Positions 10,204 to 20,500 of a stretch of 64,000 nt of DNA are shown one piece after another. The notes under the pieces are model-generated. The model saw nothing but the letters and a program-made list of their open reading frames with translations, had not been told where the DNA came from and did not search any database. The DNA is taken from the NCBI RefSeq assembly GCF_018607995.1, contig NZ_JABBAL010000023.1, positions 124,001 through 188,000 of the forward strand, read 5' to 3'. The stretch's first letter is position 1. Every line of letters starts with the position of its first letter. Source of the DNA: Planktotalea sp. (lineage in GTDB: Bacteria > Pseudomonadota > Alphaproteobacteria > Rhodobacterales > Rhodobacteraceae). The position numbers and the translations under genes are program-made.

Positions 10204-11877
10204 TTAGTCGTCAGATTTCAGAGCTGCACCAAGGATATCACCCAAGGACGCGCCGGAGTCAGAGGAGCCATACTGCTCAACTGCTTCCTTCTCTTCTGCG
10301 ATCTCACGCGCTTTCACGGAGACACCCAAGCGGCGTGTCTTCGCGTCCACGTTTGTGATGCGCACGTCAACCTTGTCACCGACAGAGAAACGCTCTGGGC
10401 GCTGCTCTGCACGGTCACGGGAGAGGTCAGAACGACGGATGAAGGATTTCATGCCTTCATACTCAACCTCAACACCGCCCTCTTCGATGGCTGTCACTGT
10501 GACAGTCACGATGGAACCGCGCTTTACGCCGCCAACCGCTTCAGCGAACTTGTCGCCGCCAAGCGCTTTAACGGAGAGCGAGATACGCTCTTTCTCAACG
10601 TCGACTTCAGAAACAACCGCCTGAACGATGTCGTTCTTGTGGTAGCTCTGAATGGCTTCTTCGCCGCGCTCGTCCCAAGATAGGTCGGAGAGGTGAACCA
10701 TGCCGTCGATGTCGCCCTCGAGGCCAATGAACAAACCGAACTCGGTGATGTTCTTGACTTCGCCTTCAACCTCAGTGCCCTCAGGGAACTGCTCTGCAAA
10801 GACTTCCCATGGGTTGCGCTGTGTCTGCTTGAGACCCAAGGAAACTCGACGTTTTGTGCCGTCGATTTCCAGAACCATGACCTCGACTTCCTGAGACGTA
10901 GACACGATCTTGCCCGGGTGTACGTTCTTTTTTGTCCAGGACATTTCAGACACGTGTACGAGACCTTCAACACCTGCCTCTAGCTCAACGAATGCGCCGT
11001 AATCAGTGATGTTGGTGACACGACCTGTGTGCGTGGACTCGAGTGGGTACTTGCCAGCAACCAAATCCCATGGATCTTCTTGCAACTGCTTCATGCCCAA
11101 GGAGATGCGGTGCGTCTCTTTGTTGATCTTGATGACCTGAACCTTGACCGTCTCGCCGATTGTCAAAATCTCGGAGGGGTGGTTCACACGGCGCCATGCC
11201 ATGTCTGTCACGTGAAGCAGGCCGTCTACGCCGCCAAGATCGACAAATGCGCCGTACTCGGTGATGTTCTTAACAACGCCGTCAACTGCTTGACCTTCTG
11301 TGAGGTTGCCGATGACTTCTGCACGCTGCTCTGCGCGGGACTCTTCAAGGATTGCACGACGCGATACAACGATGTTGCCACGACGACGGTCCATTTTCAA
11401 AATCTGGAACGGCTGCTTGAGACCCATCAATGGGCCCGCGTCACGCACAGGGCGCACGTCAACCTGAGAACCTGGCAAGAACGCAACCGCGCCGCCAAGA
11501 TCAACCGTAAAGCCGCCTTTAACGCGACCAAAGATTGCGCCTTCAACGCGCTCTTCGTCTGCGTATGCTTTTTCCAGACGATCCCAAGCTTCCTCACGGC
11601 GCGCCATCTCACGAGAGATAACCGCTTCGCCGCGGGAGTTCTCTGCGGAGCGCAGGAACACTTCAACTTCGTCGCCAACAGCGATTTCAGGAGCTTCACC
11701 AGGGTTTGCGAATTCTTTGATGTCGACGCGGCCTTCCATCTTGTAGCCTACGTCGATAATGGCTTGGCCCGCTTCGATTGCGATGATCTTACCTTTGACA
11801 ACTGTCCCTTCATCGGGTGTGTCCATTTCGAAGCTTTCGGTTAAGAGTGCTTCAAACTCGTCCATTAGATTAGCCAT
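10204..11877 (-). CDS. rpsA: 30S ribosomal protein S1
   Basis: Repeated S1 domains (GAFVDLGGVDGLLHVTDMAW, GAFVELEAGVEGLVHVSEMSW...); likely start MANLMDEFEALL at 11877. Confidence 0.97.
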   Translation of the reverse strand: MANLMDEFEALLTESFEMDTPDEGTVVKGKIIAIEAGQAIIDVGYKMEGRVDIKEFANPGEAPEIAVGDEVEVFLRSAENSRGEAVISREMARREEAWDRLEKAYADEERVEGAIFGRVKGGFTVDLGGAVAFLPGSQVDVRPVRDAGPLMGLKQPFQILKMDRRRGNIVVSRRAILEESRAEQRAEVIGNLTEGQAVDGVVKNITEYGAFVDLGGVDGLLHVTDMAWRRVNHPSEILTIGETVKVQVIKINKETHRISLGMKQLQEDPWDLVAGKYPLESTHTGRVTNITDYGAFVELEAGVEGLVHVSEMSWTKKNVHPGKIVSTSQEVEVMVLEIDGTKRRVSLGLKQTQRNPWEVFAEQFPEGTEVEGEVKNITEFGLFIGLEGDIDGMVHLSDLSWDERGEEAIQSYHKNDIVQAVVSEVDVEKERISLSVKALGGDKFAEAVGGVKRGSIVTVTVTAIEEGGVEVEYEGMKSFIRRSDLSRDRAEQRPERFSVGDKVDVRITNVDAKTRRLGVSVKAREIAEEKEAVEQYGSSDSGASLGDILGAALKSDD

Positions 11878-12992
11878 GTGGCGTTTCATATCCTTTTAAC
11901 GTGTTATACTGGCCGTGCGGTTGTCTCCGCCGGTCTTTGGGTTGCTTTGGTCGAGGCGAGTTTGCAAACGAGAAAGAGGGCCGGAGGTCCCGACCCTACT
12001 CAACTCGTGGCGCAGGTAAAGTGATTCACCGCTCCGACGCTCGCGCGTATAGAGAGGAATCGCATGTGGGGCAAGGCTTGTGGTGTTTTGGAACGGGTGT
12101 TCTTCGCACTTTATCGCCGCCAAATCCTAACGAAATCAAAACTGATCGCCTCCATCCAAAAAATTGCCAGCCCAGTCGCGCGGCCTGGCGATAGCCCGAA
12201 ACATGAATGTGCTATTCAGGTTGGGTTTTGGCTGTCGTGCTTAATCACTTTAAATCAAGAATATTCAGTGCAGCGAGAAAACGGAAAAACTAGCAAACTA
12301 GAAAGCGCATTGATGCTATTGTCGACCAGCTTTCTGGTTGTAAGATTCTTGAAACCAACATTGTTTCACACCCTTCAAAGAAAAACAGCGAGTATCCAAA
12401 CCTAATAACTAGCCCATTTGACTTTGGGCTTCGTGCATGTCGCCCAAAGGTAATAATTGACCATAGAACGGATGCTGTTCGGCATTTGACAGACCCAGCA
12501 GCGACCTATCATTTGTTTCCTTGCAAACATTTCATTTACGGTGGGAACGCTCGGACATCTGAAATTGTTTCGGAAACAATTTGCGCATTGCAACTTGGAC
12601 CCGCAGGGCCACGGGCAGGCGTTTCTAACGTCACAAATAGAACCACCCTTCCGCACACAACAACCTAAGCGCATAAAACACAGACCACCAAAAACCTCCC
12701 AGGGTCTGGCCTTGCGCTAGTCACCGCGCGCTCAGCTAACCACTCTTTAGGAAATAAAAAGCATTCTCCTCCTAGGTTAACCACTGAAATCAGGATCACA
12801 GACGCGCTTAACAGCGAGCGCATTCGATCTTGCGCAAGACGACGGGGTCAACAGCCCCCGGAGCGAGCAAGCGGATGAAACACCCCGAGACCTTCCAACG
12901 ATCCGCTTCATGGCGGCCGCCATTTTTAGAATCACATCAAAGACCAAAGCGGCAGGGAACTTGCTCCAGCCGCCGAATGGCGTGCTTAGGGT

Positions 12993-13523
12993 TTATTCAA
13001 CCCCAACACGCCCAACCCACAAATCCGCTTCATAATCAGCACCGTAGGCCGCCAATCCGATGCTCTTCACATCCTCAGGCGACACAATCGCAGGCAGAAC
13101 AGAAGTCGAGCGTTCAAACGCAGAAAGCTCCAAACGCACCTCGGACCATGCAGACCCAGCCACAAAAGACGCTTTGTAGTTATGCCACGGCAAACGCGCT
13201 TGGCGAGTGCGTAGGAACACCGTGTAGCGCTCGCCATTCCCGCGCACCTTGAGCACCAAGGCCCAAACATCCGCGTTCAGCCCGTCCTCAAACTCACGCC
13301 GCACTTGAATGAAACCACCATTGTTGTCAGTGCTCACCTGCCCCGTAAGATGCAGGCCGTCCGCCCCAATCTGCGCTTGCCCGGACGATACCCCGCCCAT
13401 CACATTGTCGCCAATATAGCGCCACCGCTCCCCCGCTCCTGCGTCAAAACGCTCAATCATTGTCGCAGGCTCCGCCAGTGCAGCGCTCGCGCAAAGCATC
13501 ATCGTGCATATCCAAACTCGCAT
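12993..13523 (-). CDS. CIA30-family secreted protein
   Basis: Signal peptide MRVWICTMMLCASAALAEP, then CIA30-like DNVMGGVSSGQ motif; ORF opens to 13691 but start 13523 is preferred. Confidence 0.7.
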   Translation of the reverse strand: MRVWICTMMLCASAALAEPATMIERFDAGAGERWRYIGDNVMGGVSSGQAQIGADGLHLTGQVSTDNNGGFIQVRREFEDGLNADVWALVLKVRGNGERYTVFLRTRQARLPWHNYKASFVAGSAWSEVRLELSAFERSTSVLPAIVSPEDVKSIGLAAYGADYEADLWVGRVGVE

Positions 13524-13659
13524 ATATAAGCCTCTTTGTTTCTCCTTAGCTGGTGCGCCCGACACCCAAGGCAAGTGCGGTGCGCACAATACCATTTGCA
13601 CAGCAAGCACATACCAGAGTACCCACAACGACAATTCACTTGACTGACGGAAACGGCGC

Positions 13660-14505
13660 GTGCTTTCAAAGACCCTCAAATCCCTCGACAATATCCGTTT
13701 CGGGAAAACCGATCTTCAAATGCAAATGAAAGCCCGCGCGTTTAACCGTCGCGTCGGCACGCCCGCGCCCTCTGACTCGCCCTTGGTGATCTTTGCGATG
13801 CCTTTGGTGTCGCGCAGGCGCAGTGAAGATTGGGACCGCGTACAAGCCAATCTCGCTACTACGCTGTCCTCGTTCATGGCGCAAAGTGATCCCAACTGGA
13901 CCGTCTACATCTGCGGCCAGGATCGCCCGGCGCTACCCGATGACGACCGGGTCCATTTCATAGAGACCAACATCAGCGATAAGTTCTACGACAAGGGTGA
14001 TAAGCGGCGCGCATTGATCAGCCACATTGCGGATGATCTCAAACGCGACGGCTATTACATGCAGTTCGATGCGGACGATATATTGCACCCCATGTTTGTA
14101 GCGCATGTGCTGACGGACAACAACGGACGCGGCTATTTAATCGACACTGGCCACTTCATCGCACTTGCTGAACAAAGGGTCGTGGCGCTTGATAACTTCA
14201 ACGCGTTTTGCGGATCTTGCGCAGCTGTCTATGTCGATTTTCGCACACATAAGAACTACAAGAAGTTCTTATCGCAACACCGTTCACACACGCAAATCGC
14301 CGCCTATTGCACGCTCTATGAACGCCCTTTGTCCGCGATTCCTTTTAAAGCCGCGCTCTATTTAACGGGGCATGGCGAAAATATGTACGGACGGCGCGGC
14401 CTCTTGTCGGACCGCACCAAAACCTTGGTTGAAGTTGCGCTAAGCGAGGACGATGCCAAAGCAACGCTCAAGGAATTTGGAGTGTCATGGGCTGATTTGG
14501 TGTAA
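13660..14505 (+). CDS. Putative glycosyltransferase / rhamnosyltransferase-like protein
   Basis: DPNWTVYICGQDRP...YYMQFDADDILHPMFV: GT-A-like fold with a DxD-like motif. Confidence 0.6.
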   Translation: MLSKTLKSLDNIRFGKTDLQMQMKARAFNRRVGTPAPSDSPLVIFAMPLVSRRRSEDWDRVQANLATTLSSFMAQSDPNWTVYICGQDRPALPDDDRVHFIETNISDKFYDKGDKRRALISHIADDLKRDGYYMQFDADDILHPMFVAHVLTDNNGRGYLIDTGHFIALAEQRVVALDNFNAFCGSCAAVYVDFRTHKNYKKFLSQHRSHTQIAAYCTLYERPLSAIPFKAALYLTGHGENMYGRRGLLSDRTKTLVEVALSEDDAKATLKEFGVSWADLV

Positions 14506-14544
14506 ACACGCGCTGCAAGATGGCACACAAGAGAGGTCCGCCAG

Positions 14545-14940
14545 ATGACATTCCAAGACGCAACATTGCAGCTGCCCACATGGGTGCAACTCTGGCTCAA
14601 TGTCCTCCTGCTCGGCGCATTTATCCTACCTTTCGCCTTTTTCATTTGGAAGTAAATCCGCATCTCCGCAGTGCTGACCTTGCTCGCAAGTGGCATCGCC
14701 TCGTTCAGCATATTCACCATGTATTACAATCTCGGCATGGTCCGCTTGCTTGGCCTACCTCATGTAATCTTGTGGACGCCACTGGCGATTCATCTGTTCA
14801 CGCTCTCTCGCAAGGCGGAGATTCCTCAGATCACAGTCTGGACATTGCGCATAGTCTACGCCATTGCCATCACCTCAATGATCTTCGATTATTGGGATGT
14901 GATCTGTTACATCTTAGGCGACCGTGCGTCGCTCATCTAA
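14545..14940 (+). pseudogene. Small membrane protein interrupted by an in-frame TAA at 14653-14655
   Basis: MTFQDATLQLPTWVQLWLNVLLLGAFILPFAFFIWK*IRISAVLTLLASGIASFSIFTMYYNLGMVRLLGLPHVILWTPLAIH...: single frame, hydrophobic throughout, one internal stop. Confidence 0.65.
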
Positions 14941-15548
14941 GCTTTGCGCGCCTCAATGGCGGAAATTGCTCTTGCGACGGCCGCCTCAATGCTCAGCTCA
15001 GATGTATCAATCAAAACCGCGTCTGAGGCAGGCTTCAAAGGGGCCTCTGCACGGTTCATGTCCCGCTTGTCGCGCGCCCGAACATCTGCCAGAACCTGCC
15101 CGGGAGTGCTTGGATCGCCCTTCGCAGAAAGCTCTAGATAGCGGCGCTCCGCGCGCACCTCGGCAGAAGCTGTGACAAACAATTTCACCGCAGCGTCCGG
15201 GCAAATCACCGTACCAATGTCACGCCCGTCTAGAACAGCACCACCCGCACGCGCTGCGAACGCACGTTGAAAATCAACCAAAGCAGCACGCACTTCTGGG
15301 ATCACCGCGACTTTGCTTGCGGCCTGTGCAACTTCAGGGGTGCGCAAATCAGTGTCATCCAGATCTTGTGCTATCAGTCCTTGGACAGCCTCAATCGGCT
15401 CCACCCCAAGCAGCGTTTTGGCAGCAACCGCGCGGTACAACAGACCCGTATCAAGATGCGCGAAGCCAGAATGAGCCGCAACCGCCTTGGACAACGTTCC
15501 CTTGCCTGCCGCCGCAGGTCCGTCAATGGCAATGGTAAAACCCGTCAT
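14937..15548 (-). CDS. cmk: Cytidylate kinase
   Basis: [42 protein letters not shown]; start ATG at 15548. Confidence 0.95.
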   Translation of the reverse strand: MTGFTIAIDGPAAAGKGTLSKAVAAHSGFAHLDTGLLYRAVAAKTLLGVEPIEAVQGLIAQDLDDTDLRTPEVAQAASKVAVIPEVRAALVDFQRAFAARAGGAVLDGRDIGTVICPDAAVKLFVTASAEVRAERRYLELSAKGDPSTPGQVLADVRARDKRDMNRAEAPLKPASDAVLIDTSELSIEAAVARAISAIEARKA

Positions 15549-16070
15549 CCGCGTTTCCTCGATGCTATAAATGCTGAGAAAAGACAAAGCGCGAAAATCG
15601 CGTATTTTGCAAGCGTGACCCAAGGCACCTCGCTCACCTCAGCAGTGAGCGTCGCAAGATCCAAATTTTCCTTGATCGCAAGCCCCATGCGGATGGCAAG
15701 CATCATGTCCTCGCCAAAATCAAGCGCCATAAAGATCAAGCGCCATAAAGAGTGCTGCAATCGCAACTCCCCAGAACCGCCAGCCAACGGCGCTGCGCAT
15801 CATATGCACCAGCATGACCCAAAGGCCGAAGAGCGTGATGAACAGGAAATCAATTGACGGCAGGACCGTTTTATAAAGACGATCCAGCCCCTTTTTCCGC
15901 AACACATCGCCCACTTCAACGAGCACACTATCAGGATATGACCCAAACGTGGCCTGCGGAAGAAATGCTACATACGGCGCAATTTTCAATTGCAAGATCG
16001 CGACCATCAACAAGAACAGCAACAGCACTTCGGCACCTAAATCCCTCAGCAATGCTAGCGGGTTCTTCAT
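15545..16070 (-). pseudogene. Membrane protein between aroA and cmk, frameshifted by a 16-bp tandem duplication
   Basis: ORF 15720..16070 (...VAIAALFMALDLYGA*) and ORF 15545..15787 (...FMALDFGEDMMLAIRMGLAIKENLDL...) become one ORF if one copy of the duplicated unit is removed. Confidence 0.8.
15719..15750. repeat. Exact 16-bp tandem duplication (ATCAAGCGCCATAAAG x2)
   Basis: Read directly: aaaATCAAGCGCCATAAAGATCAAGCGCCATAAAGagtg. Confidence 0.95.
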
Positions 16071-17419
16071 GCGTTACGCCGTGTAATCTTTGCCCCAAGT
16101 TTTGCCATTAGCGGCTCAAAAATTGGGAAGGACGTGGCGATAGGGCCAGCATCATCAACGCGAACAGGTTTGATCGCGCTCATGCCGAGCACCAGAAAGG
16201 ACATAGCAATGCGGTGATCCAGATGACTCGCACATTCCGCGCCGCCTTGCACATTGCCCATGCCGCGCCCCTGCACGATCCACCAATCAGAACCGTCCTC
16301 GACTTCAACACCGTTCGCACGCAAGCCAACTGCCATCGCTTCAATGCGATCGCTTTCTTTCACACGCAACTCTTTGACACCGCGCATAACGGTCGGACCA
16401 CTCGCATTGGCGGCGACAACAGACAGCACGGGATATTCATCAATCATCGAGGCGGCCCGCGCCGCCGGCACTTCGATGCCTTTCATGTCAGGCGAATAGC
16501 GCGCGCGCAGATCCGCCATCGGCTCGCCACCCTCGATCCGCTCGTTCTCGTAAGATAGATCAGCGCCCATTTCGCGCAGAGTCTCAAATAGTCCAGCGCG
16601 CGTGGGGTTCAGGCCAATGTTGGGCACCAGAACGTCAGAGCCTTTTGTGATCAAAGCCGCACACACAGGAAACGCGGCAGAGCTGGGATCGCGCGGCACC
16701 GTGATCACTTGCGGCACCAACTCTGGCTGGCCAGTCAAAGTGATCACGTGACCCTCGTCCGTGTCTTCAACCTTCAATTCCGCGCCAAACCCTTGCAACA
16801 TGCGTTCGGTGTGATCGCGGGTCGCTTCTTTCTCGATGACCACGGTTTGGCCCGGAGCATTAAGCCCTGCCAACAGCACCGCAGACTTAACCTGCGCTGA
16901 TGGGACAGGCGTCGTGTAGTGCACGGGAACAAGCTCCTTCGCACCAACAATCGTCATGGGTAAACGCCCCCCGTCACGGCCAACAGCCCGAGCGCCAAAC
17001 AGCGCCAAAGGATCGGTGACCCGCGCCATCGGACGGCTGTTCAAACTCGCGTCCCCCGTGAAAGTCGCAGTGATATCAGTTGTCGCCATCGCGCCCATAA
17101 TCAAACGCACACCTGTGCCGGAGTTGCCGCAATCGATCACGCTTTCCGGCTCAGCAAAACCGCCAACACCGACGCCGTGCACGGACCATTCGCCGCCGCC
17201 ATGATCGGTGACCTCTGCCCCGAACGCACGCATCGCGCGGCCTGTGTCGAGCACGTCTTCACCCTCAAGAAGACCCGTGATTCGCGTCTCACCCACCGCC
17301 ATCGCACCCAAAATAAGTGCGCGGTGGGAGATCGATTTATCCCCAGGCACATCCGCACAGCCAATCAGCGGTCCGCACTTAGAAGAGGACATCGGAACAG
17401 GAGTGCCATGAGACGACAT
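16067..17419 (-). CDS. aroA: 3-phosphoshikimate 1-carboxyvinyltransferase
   Basis: [43 protein letters not shown]. Confidence 0.96.
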   Translation of the reverse strand: MSSHGTPVPMSSSKCGPLIGCADVPGDKSISHRALILGAMAVGETRITGLLEGEDVLDTGRAMRAFGAEVTDHGGGEWSVHGVGVGGFAEPESVIDCGNSGTGVRLIMGAMATTDITATFTGDASLNSRPMARVTDPLALFGARAVGRDGGRLPMTIVGAKELVPVHYTTPVPSAQVKSAVLLAGLNAPGQTVVIEKEATRDHTERMLQGFGAELKVEDTDEGHVITLTGQPELVPQVITVPRDPSSAAFPVCAALITKGSDVLVPNIGLNPTRAGLFETLREMGADLSYENERIEGGEPMADLRARYSPDMKGIEVPAARAASMIDEYPVLSVVAANASGPTVMRGVKELRVKESDRIEAMAVGLRANGVEVEDGSDWWIVQGRGMGNVQGGAECASHLDHRIAMSFLVLGMSAIKPVRVDDAGPIATSFPIFEPLMAKLGAKITRRNA

Positions 17420-17493
17420 GCGCAAGACTTTCGTTAGAGGTCAGGTTCAGCCCGCGTGATACCCCAAGCACATTCGCCCGTCCATGAGCCGCG

Positions 17494-17517
17494 TCTTCAT
17501 CTTGCCAAATAAACTCA
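17494..17517 (+). repeat. Dispersed intergenic repeat (degenerate copy)
   Basis: cTTCATCTTgCCAAATAAACTca. Confidence 0.45.
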
Positions 17518-17546
17518 TAATCCGACGCAGACGCCACGCGCTACTA

Positions 17547-18263
17547 TCAAGTCTCGCGAACAAAAGTCAGATAATGCGGCGTGCGACCTTCGCGAAGCGC
17601 TTTTTGCTCGTAACGCGTGGATACCCAATCGCTCCACGGCTCTTTCCAATCCGCGGCACTTTCAGCGGTCCATTCAAACCCTGCGCGCGGCACCTCTTCT
17701 AAGGTTTGGCGCACATAATCCTCAATATCCGTAGCGACGCGCAATTCAGCACCAATCACCATTACTTTGGCGAGGGCTTGTAGATGTTCTTGCGTCACAA
17801 AACGTCTGCGATGATGACGTTTCTTTGGCCAAGGGTCGGGGTAATTCAGGAACACTTTGGACACGCAGACATCAGGCAAAACATCAAATAAATTCCGCAC
17901 ATCACCTGCATGAACCCGCAGGTTGGGCGCATCAGCCTCGCGAATTTTGCCTAGCAACATCGCAACACCGTTGATATAGGGTTCCGCACCGATCAGCCCA
18001 ACATCAGGATTTTGCACGGCTTGATGGATCAAATGTTCCCCACCGCCAAAGCCGATTTCCAGCCACAAAGGCTTGTCTCCAAACAACCCCTCAAGGTCAA
18101 GATTGACACGATTGGGATTTTCTTCCCATCCAACCGCACCGGGTGACAGCTTCGCCAAATCCTCTTCAAGATAAGCCTGCTGGCTATCTCGCAAGTTGTG
18201 ACCTTTGAAGCGGCCGTAAAAATTGCGCCAAGGCGCGCCGGAAGGATGTTTTCTATCAGTCAT
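17547..18263 (-). CDS. trmB: tRNA (guanine-N7-)-methyltransferase
   Basis: LEIGFGGGEHL, FLNYPDPWPKKRHHRRRF; start MTDRKHPSG at 18263. Confidence 0.93.
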   Translation of the reverse strand: MTDRKHPSGAPWRNFYGRFKGHNLRDSQQAYLEEDLAKLSPGAVGWEENPNRVNLDLEGLFGDKPLWLEIGFGGGEHLIHQAVQNPDVGLIGAEPYINGVAMLLGKIREADAPNLRVHAGDVRNLFDVLPDVCVSKVFLNYPDPWPKKRHHRRRFVTQEHLQALAKVMVIGAELRVATDIEDYVRQTLEEVPRAGFEWTAESAADWKEPWSDWVSTRYEQKALREGRTPHYLTFVRET

Positions 18264-18273
18264 GGCGCGCCTG

Positions 18274-18987
18274 TTAGCCCGCGCGTGCGATCTTGTCGAG
18301 CATTTGCGCCAAACCTTTTGGATCCGCAAAGAAGGGCGAATGAGAGGTTTGCATCTCGTATCGATCCTCGGGGGCAAATCTGGCTGCCATGTCGCTTTGA
18401 TATTCAGGCGGTATCGTTTGATCATTGGCGCATCGTATGTAGGACTTCGCTGTGCGCGCATAGTTTTCGCCAAGCTCTAAAGCAGTGGCTTGTGGCAAAA
18501 TCGCTTGCGGCACAATCCGCGCCTTGGCGTAGGCAACCGCTTCGTCAGGACAATCATGATAAAACGTCTTACGTGCTTTCTCAGGGATCGGTGCCCAGCT
18601 TAGCCCATCTGCGCTTTTCTCGATGGCATCGAGCAAAGGCTGGCGCGGTGACTCTTTGCGCATGTCGATTAGGGACATTCCCGACACAGGCGCATAGGAA
18701 CACAGATGGATCAATCGCACGATTTTTCGTGGGGCTTTTTCCGCTGCTGCCGCGATAGGAAAGCCCGCCATAGAATGGCCTGCAAGCACTACGGGCGTGT
18801 CAATCGCGTCGAGAATGGCATCGCGATACAAATCCAACGTCACCTCGGCAATCGGGGTTTTGTCGTCGCCATGCGACGGCAGATCAAGCGCGCGGGCGGT
18901 GTGGCCAAGCCCAATCAATTCAGGCAAAACATCGCGCCAGCACCACGCCCCGTGGCACGACCCATGGATCAATAGAAATTCAGCCAT
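18274..18987 (-). CDS. Alpha/beta hydrolase
   Basis: MAEFLLIHGSCHGAWCWRDVLPEL...VLAGHSMAGFPIAA. Confidence 0.8.
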   Translation of the reverse strand: MAEFLLIHGSCHGAWCWRDVLPELIGLGHTARALDLPSHGDDKTPIAEVTLDLYRDAILDAIDTPVVLAGHSMAGFPIAAAAEKAPRKIVRLIHLCSYAPVSGMSLIDMRKESPRQPLLDAIEKSADGLSWAPIPEKARKTFYHDCPDEAVAYAKARIVPQAILPQATALELGENYARTAKSYIRCANDQTIPPEYQSDMAARFAPEDRYEMQTSHSPFFADPKGLAQMLDKIARAG

Positions 18988-19780
18988 GCGTGCCGTGACC
19001 GATGCTATCCATAAACCGAATAAGGTGCTGCGCGTAGAGATTGGGTTGCTCGACGCAGGGCAAATGACCAGCCTTACGGATCAATTCAAACCCCGCACCG
19101 GGGATCAGCCCCATCAACTCGCGCACCATGTCCGGCGGAGTGGAGCCATCTTCAGACCCTGCAATCCCCAAAGCAGGCAAGCGCAAACCAGAGGTTGGCG
19201 TCATCATATCCGTCCCCGAAATCGCGGCCATGCAGGCGTTGAACCCGGTCGCAGGCTGGCGCGTTAACATGTTGCGCCACAACTGTAGCTCTGGCAAGGC
19301 GTGGAAAGCTTTGGAAAACCAGCGATCCATCGTCGCATCCGCCAGCGCTTCAATGCCGCCACCATTCACCGCGTCGATACGTCCGTTCCACATGTCAGCG
19401 TTGCCGATCTTTGCACCCGTGTTGGACAAAACGATACCTCGGACCAGGTCCAGCCGTTTGACCGCAAGACCCTGTGCAATCATGCCACCCATAGACAGCC
19501 CGATAAAGACCGCGTCATTCGCGCCAACATGATCCATCAACCTTTCCGTATCAGTGATCAGCGCCCCCATGCCAAATGGCCCGTCGGGACAGGCGGACAA
19601 GCCATGACCGCGCGTGTCATACCGAATGTAGCGCAGCCCGTCTTTTGGCAGTCTCTCCAACACCGGATCCCAGAGCCGCAAATCCGTTCCAAGTGAGTTT
19701 GAAAAGACCACGGGCGCGCCATTCGGATCACCATCCTCGCGCCAATGCAAAAGCGTATCACCCGTGTCGAAAATATTCAC
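18980..19780 (-). CDS. Alpha/beta hydrolase, 3-oxoadipate enol-lactonase-like
   Basis: SNSLGTDLRLWDPVLERL...RYDTRGHGLSACPDGPF...FIGLSMGGMIAQGLA. Confidence 0.75.
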   Translation of the reverse strand: MNIFDTGDTLLHWREDGDPNGAPVVFSNSLGTDLRLWDPVLERLPKDGLRYIRYDTRGHGLSACPDGPFGMGALITDTERLMDHVGANDAVFIGLSMGGMIAQGLAVKRLDLVRGIVLSNTGAKIGNADMWNGRIDAVNGGGIEALADATMDRWFSKAFHALPELQLWRNMLTRQPATGFNACMAAISGTDMMTPTSGLRLPALGIAGSEDGSTPPDMVRELMGLIPGAGFELIRKAGHLPCVEQPNLYAQHLIRFMDSIGHGTHG

Positions 19781-20494
19781 CGATGCCCTCCAGACCGATC
19801 AGCAAACGCAAGATGCACCATGATCTGACCATGATCAGACGCTAGTTTATTGTACGGCGCATCCTCGTGACTGCCATCAGTCAAATGATCGTTAAGCACG
19901 CTAAAATACTCCATCTCGGCCAAGGTTCCGCCCGCGTCCGGCACGAAATGGCGCGAGAGACAGATTTGATCAATGCTCTCGTAAACGTCACCAAAGGCCG
20001 ATGTGTATACCATATCACGCAGCGACTTTTTCACAAAAAGCTTTTTAACAGAGTGGAGGCGCACGGCACTTATCGCCTCTTAAATCGTCTCATTTTCATC
20101 TTTGGAATAACGATCATTTGAGGCCTTAACATTGTGGCGCAGCAGCCAAGAATAGCTCTTGAACGGCTTTTCAGCCGCAATAATCTCGCTGCTCATCGCG
20201 TGTTCACTATCGTTGAAATCAACCATGACGATCACTGGATGCGCTGCCTTGAGCTCAACAATAATTTCGCAGCGCAGCACCCATGCTTCTGCCATACGCC
20301 GGAGCGCCGCGCCCAGCGCGCGGCCAACAGCATCATAGTTTGCGAGATCAGACTCTGGTGCAAACTCCGCACCCTCTGGACGGACAAACTTGCCAAGCGT
20401 GTTCTTCTATCGTGTAGCTTTGGAAGGCGTAATATTCCTGTTAAGAACCAATCAGGTTTTTGACGTTGAAATTGACGACGGTTGCACGTGTCAT
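19777..20494 (-). pseudogene. Decayed endonuclease/exonuclease/phosphatase-family protein
   Basis: MTRATVVNFNVKNLIGS*QEYYAFQSYTIEEHAW | GKFVRPEGAEFAPESDLANYDAVGRALGAALRRMAEAWVLRCEI...VDFNDSEHAMSSEI...NETI*EAISAVRLHSVKKLFVKKSLRDMVYTS...KLASDHGQIMVHL: two in-frame TAA plus a frame change. Confidence 0.8.
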
Positions 20495-20500
20495 TTGCAC

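Noticed and set aside
9857-10207. 116-aa ORF between ureG and rpsA
   Set aside because: Low-complexity basic translation that runs through the rpsA terminator; no ribosome-binding site or motif.
11029-11844. 271-aa plus-strand ORF opposite rpsA
   Set aside because: Antisense to ribosomal protein S1; repeats mirror the S1 domains.
12910-12923. Palindrome ATGGCGGCCGCCAT followed by TTTTT
   Set aside because: Could be a weak terminator but the stem is short with minimal loop, and no clear gene ends there.
12830-13252. 140-aa plus-strand ORF
   Set aside because: Largely antisense to the CIA30-family gene; Gln/Pro/Ser-rich shadow composition.
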